This document shows positions 28,757-29,357 of a stretch of DNA of 29,357 nt, one piece after another. The stretch covers positions 103,182 through 132,538 of the forward strand of contig KN805449.1 in the NCBI GenBank assembly GCA_000818945.1, given 5' to 3'. The DNA comes from Schizochytrium sp. CCTCC M209059 (taxonomy: Eukaryota > Sar > Bigyra > Thraustochytrida > Thraustochytriidae). The notes beneath the pieces were generated by a model. The model saw only the letters and a list, made by a program, of their open reading frames with translations, was not told the origin of the DNA and searched no databases. Positions within the stretch are counted from its first letter, which is position 1; every line of letters starts with the position of its first letter. The position numbers were made by a program, and so were the translations under genes.

Positions 28757-29357
28757 ATCGCGGGCGTACGCTCGTTTGTACGAGAGCTAGAGGACAAACG
28801 AAAACCTTCTTGCTCCGCGTTTGCGAGGCCGTAGTTCCACCTTTGGGCCCCCACCTCGCCCACGCAAGCAGATTTGACTTCGCTTGCTTGTTTGCCTGTT
28901 TACTTGCTTGCTTTCTTGCTGGGAGCGCCGCTGCAGCAGCTCCCAGCGCAGCGTCTGGCCCCGCGTCGTCCTCGCAAAGCTTTCTTTCGAGCGCAGTCCC
29001 CGTCAGGAGAGGATCCCAGCGCGTTGACGCGCTTGCTGCATGGCAAGCTTCGCTGCCTGACTGACGCAAGCCCAAGCTGCAGCCTGCCGTATGCAGTGAG
29101 CGCCCTTGCGACCCAACGGTCCTCTGAGAACCCCCAGCGAACGCACCCGGAACCAATAGACCCTTTTCTCTTTCCTTCTTTGGTCTCTTTTCCTTCAAGT
29201 TTCCTTCTTTCCTTGCGTCTTGGTTTCTTTCAAGTTGTTTGGTCTGGGCTCTCGCGAAGACGATCAAGCAATCGACCAAGCAATCAATCAATCAATCAAT
29301 CACCCAGGCCAGCGCACGCGTCGCGCCGCGCCCGCTCGCTCGCACGCCGCCCGCCCG
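28757..29357. other. Upstream region of the giant gene
   Basis: This is non-coding as far as I can see. It contains TTGC/TTGT-rich DNA near 28881-28920, a pyrimidine-rich tract at 29161-29232, an AATC tetranucleotide repeat at 29281-29301 and a GC-rich end. It should include the promoter of the minus-strand giant gene. The frame on the minus strand that crosses it (28737-29291) is Lys/Arg/Ala-rich without recognisable domains. Confidence 0.5.

Overview
This window looks like nuclear DNA from an intron-poor, GC-rich unicellular eukaryote. I infer a labyrinthulomycete (thraustochytrid, stramenopile). The reasons are that most genes sit in single long ORFs (one of 7.8 kb), that start contexts are eukaryotic rather than Shine-Dalgarno, that the protein families are eukaryotic (longin R-SNARE, DWNN/RBBP6, PP2A B56, UPF0598), that asparagine, serine and acidic triplet-repeat tracts are abundant, and that a Crinkler-type nuclease-kinase gene is present. 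The taxonomic call is inference; no rRNA or other marker lies in the window.

Layout. 60-1709 (+): MFS transporter. 2166-2894 (-): mitochondrial UPF0598 (C8orf82-like) protein. 3597-4382 (+): VAMP7-like longin SNARE. 4519-7242 (-): RBBP6-like DWNN/U-box ubiquitin ligase. 7243-9475: gene-less, with microsatellites. 9476-11285 (+): a broken REase-kinase (Crinkler-type) gene. 11403-11504 (+): a metallophosphoesterase remnant. 12335-15276: two apparently identical 1471-bp tandem copies carrying the promoter region and 5' third of the next gene. 14448-17255 (+): PP2A B56 regulatory subunit with an N-terminal PH-like domain. 17256-19358: gene-less, containing an assembly gap at 18056-18127. 19359-20228 (+): alpha-carbonic anhydrase. 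20951-28756 (-): a 2601-residue SH3/SAM/EF-hand-like protein of unknown function. 28757-29357: upstream DNA of that gene.

The genes are individually transcribed and do not form a pathway. Pairs alternate between convergent (MFS/UPF0598, SNARE/RBBP6, carbonic anhydrase/giant protein) and divergent (UPF0598/SNARE, RBBP6/REase-kinase). The stretch 9.4-15.3 kb is the unstable part: two decayed genes followed by a tandem duplication that leaves a truncated extra copy of the B56 gene. The most novel-looking items are the PH-B56 fusion, the giant SH3-SAM-EF protein, the decayed REase-kinase effector-like gene, and a carbonic anhydrase lacking the usual proton-shuttle histidine.
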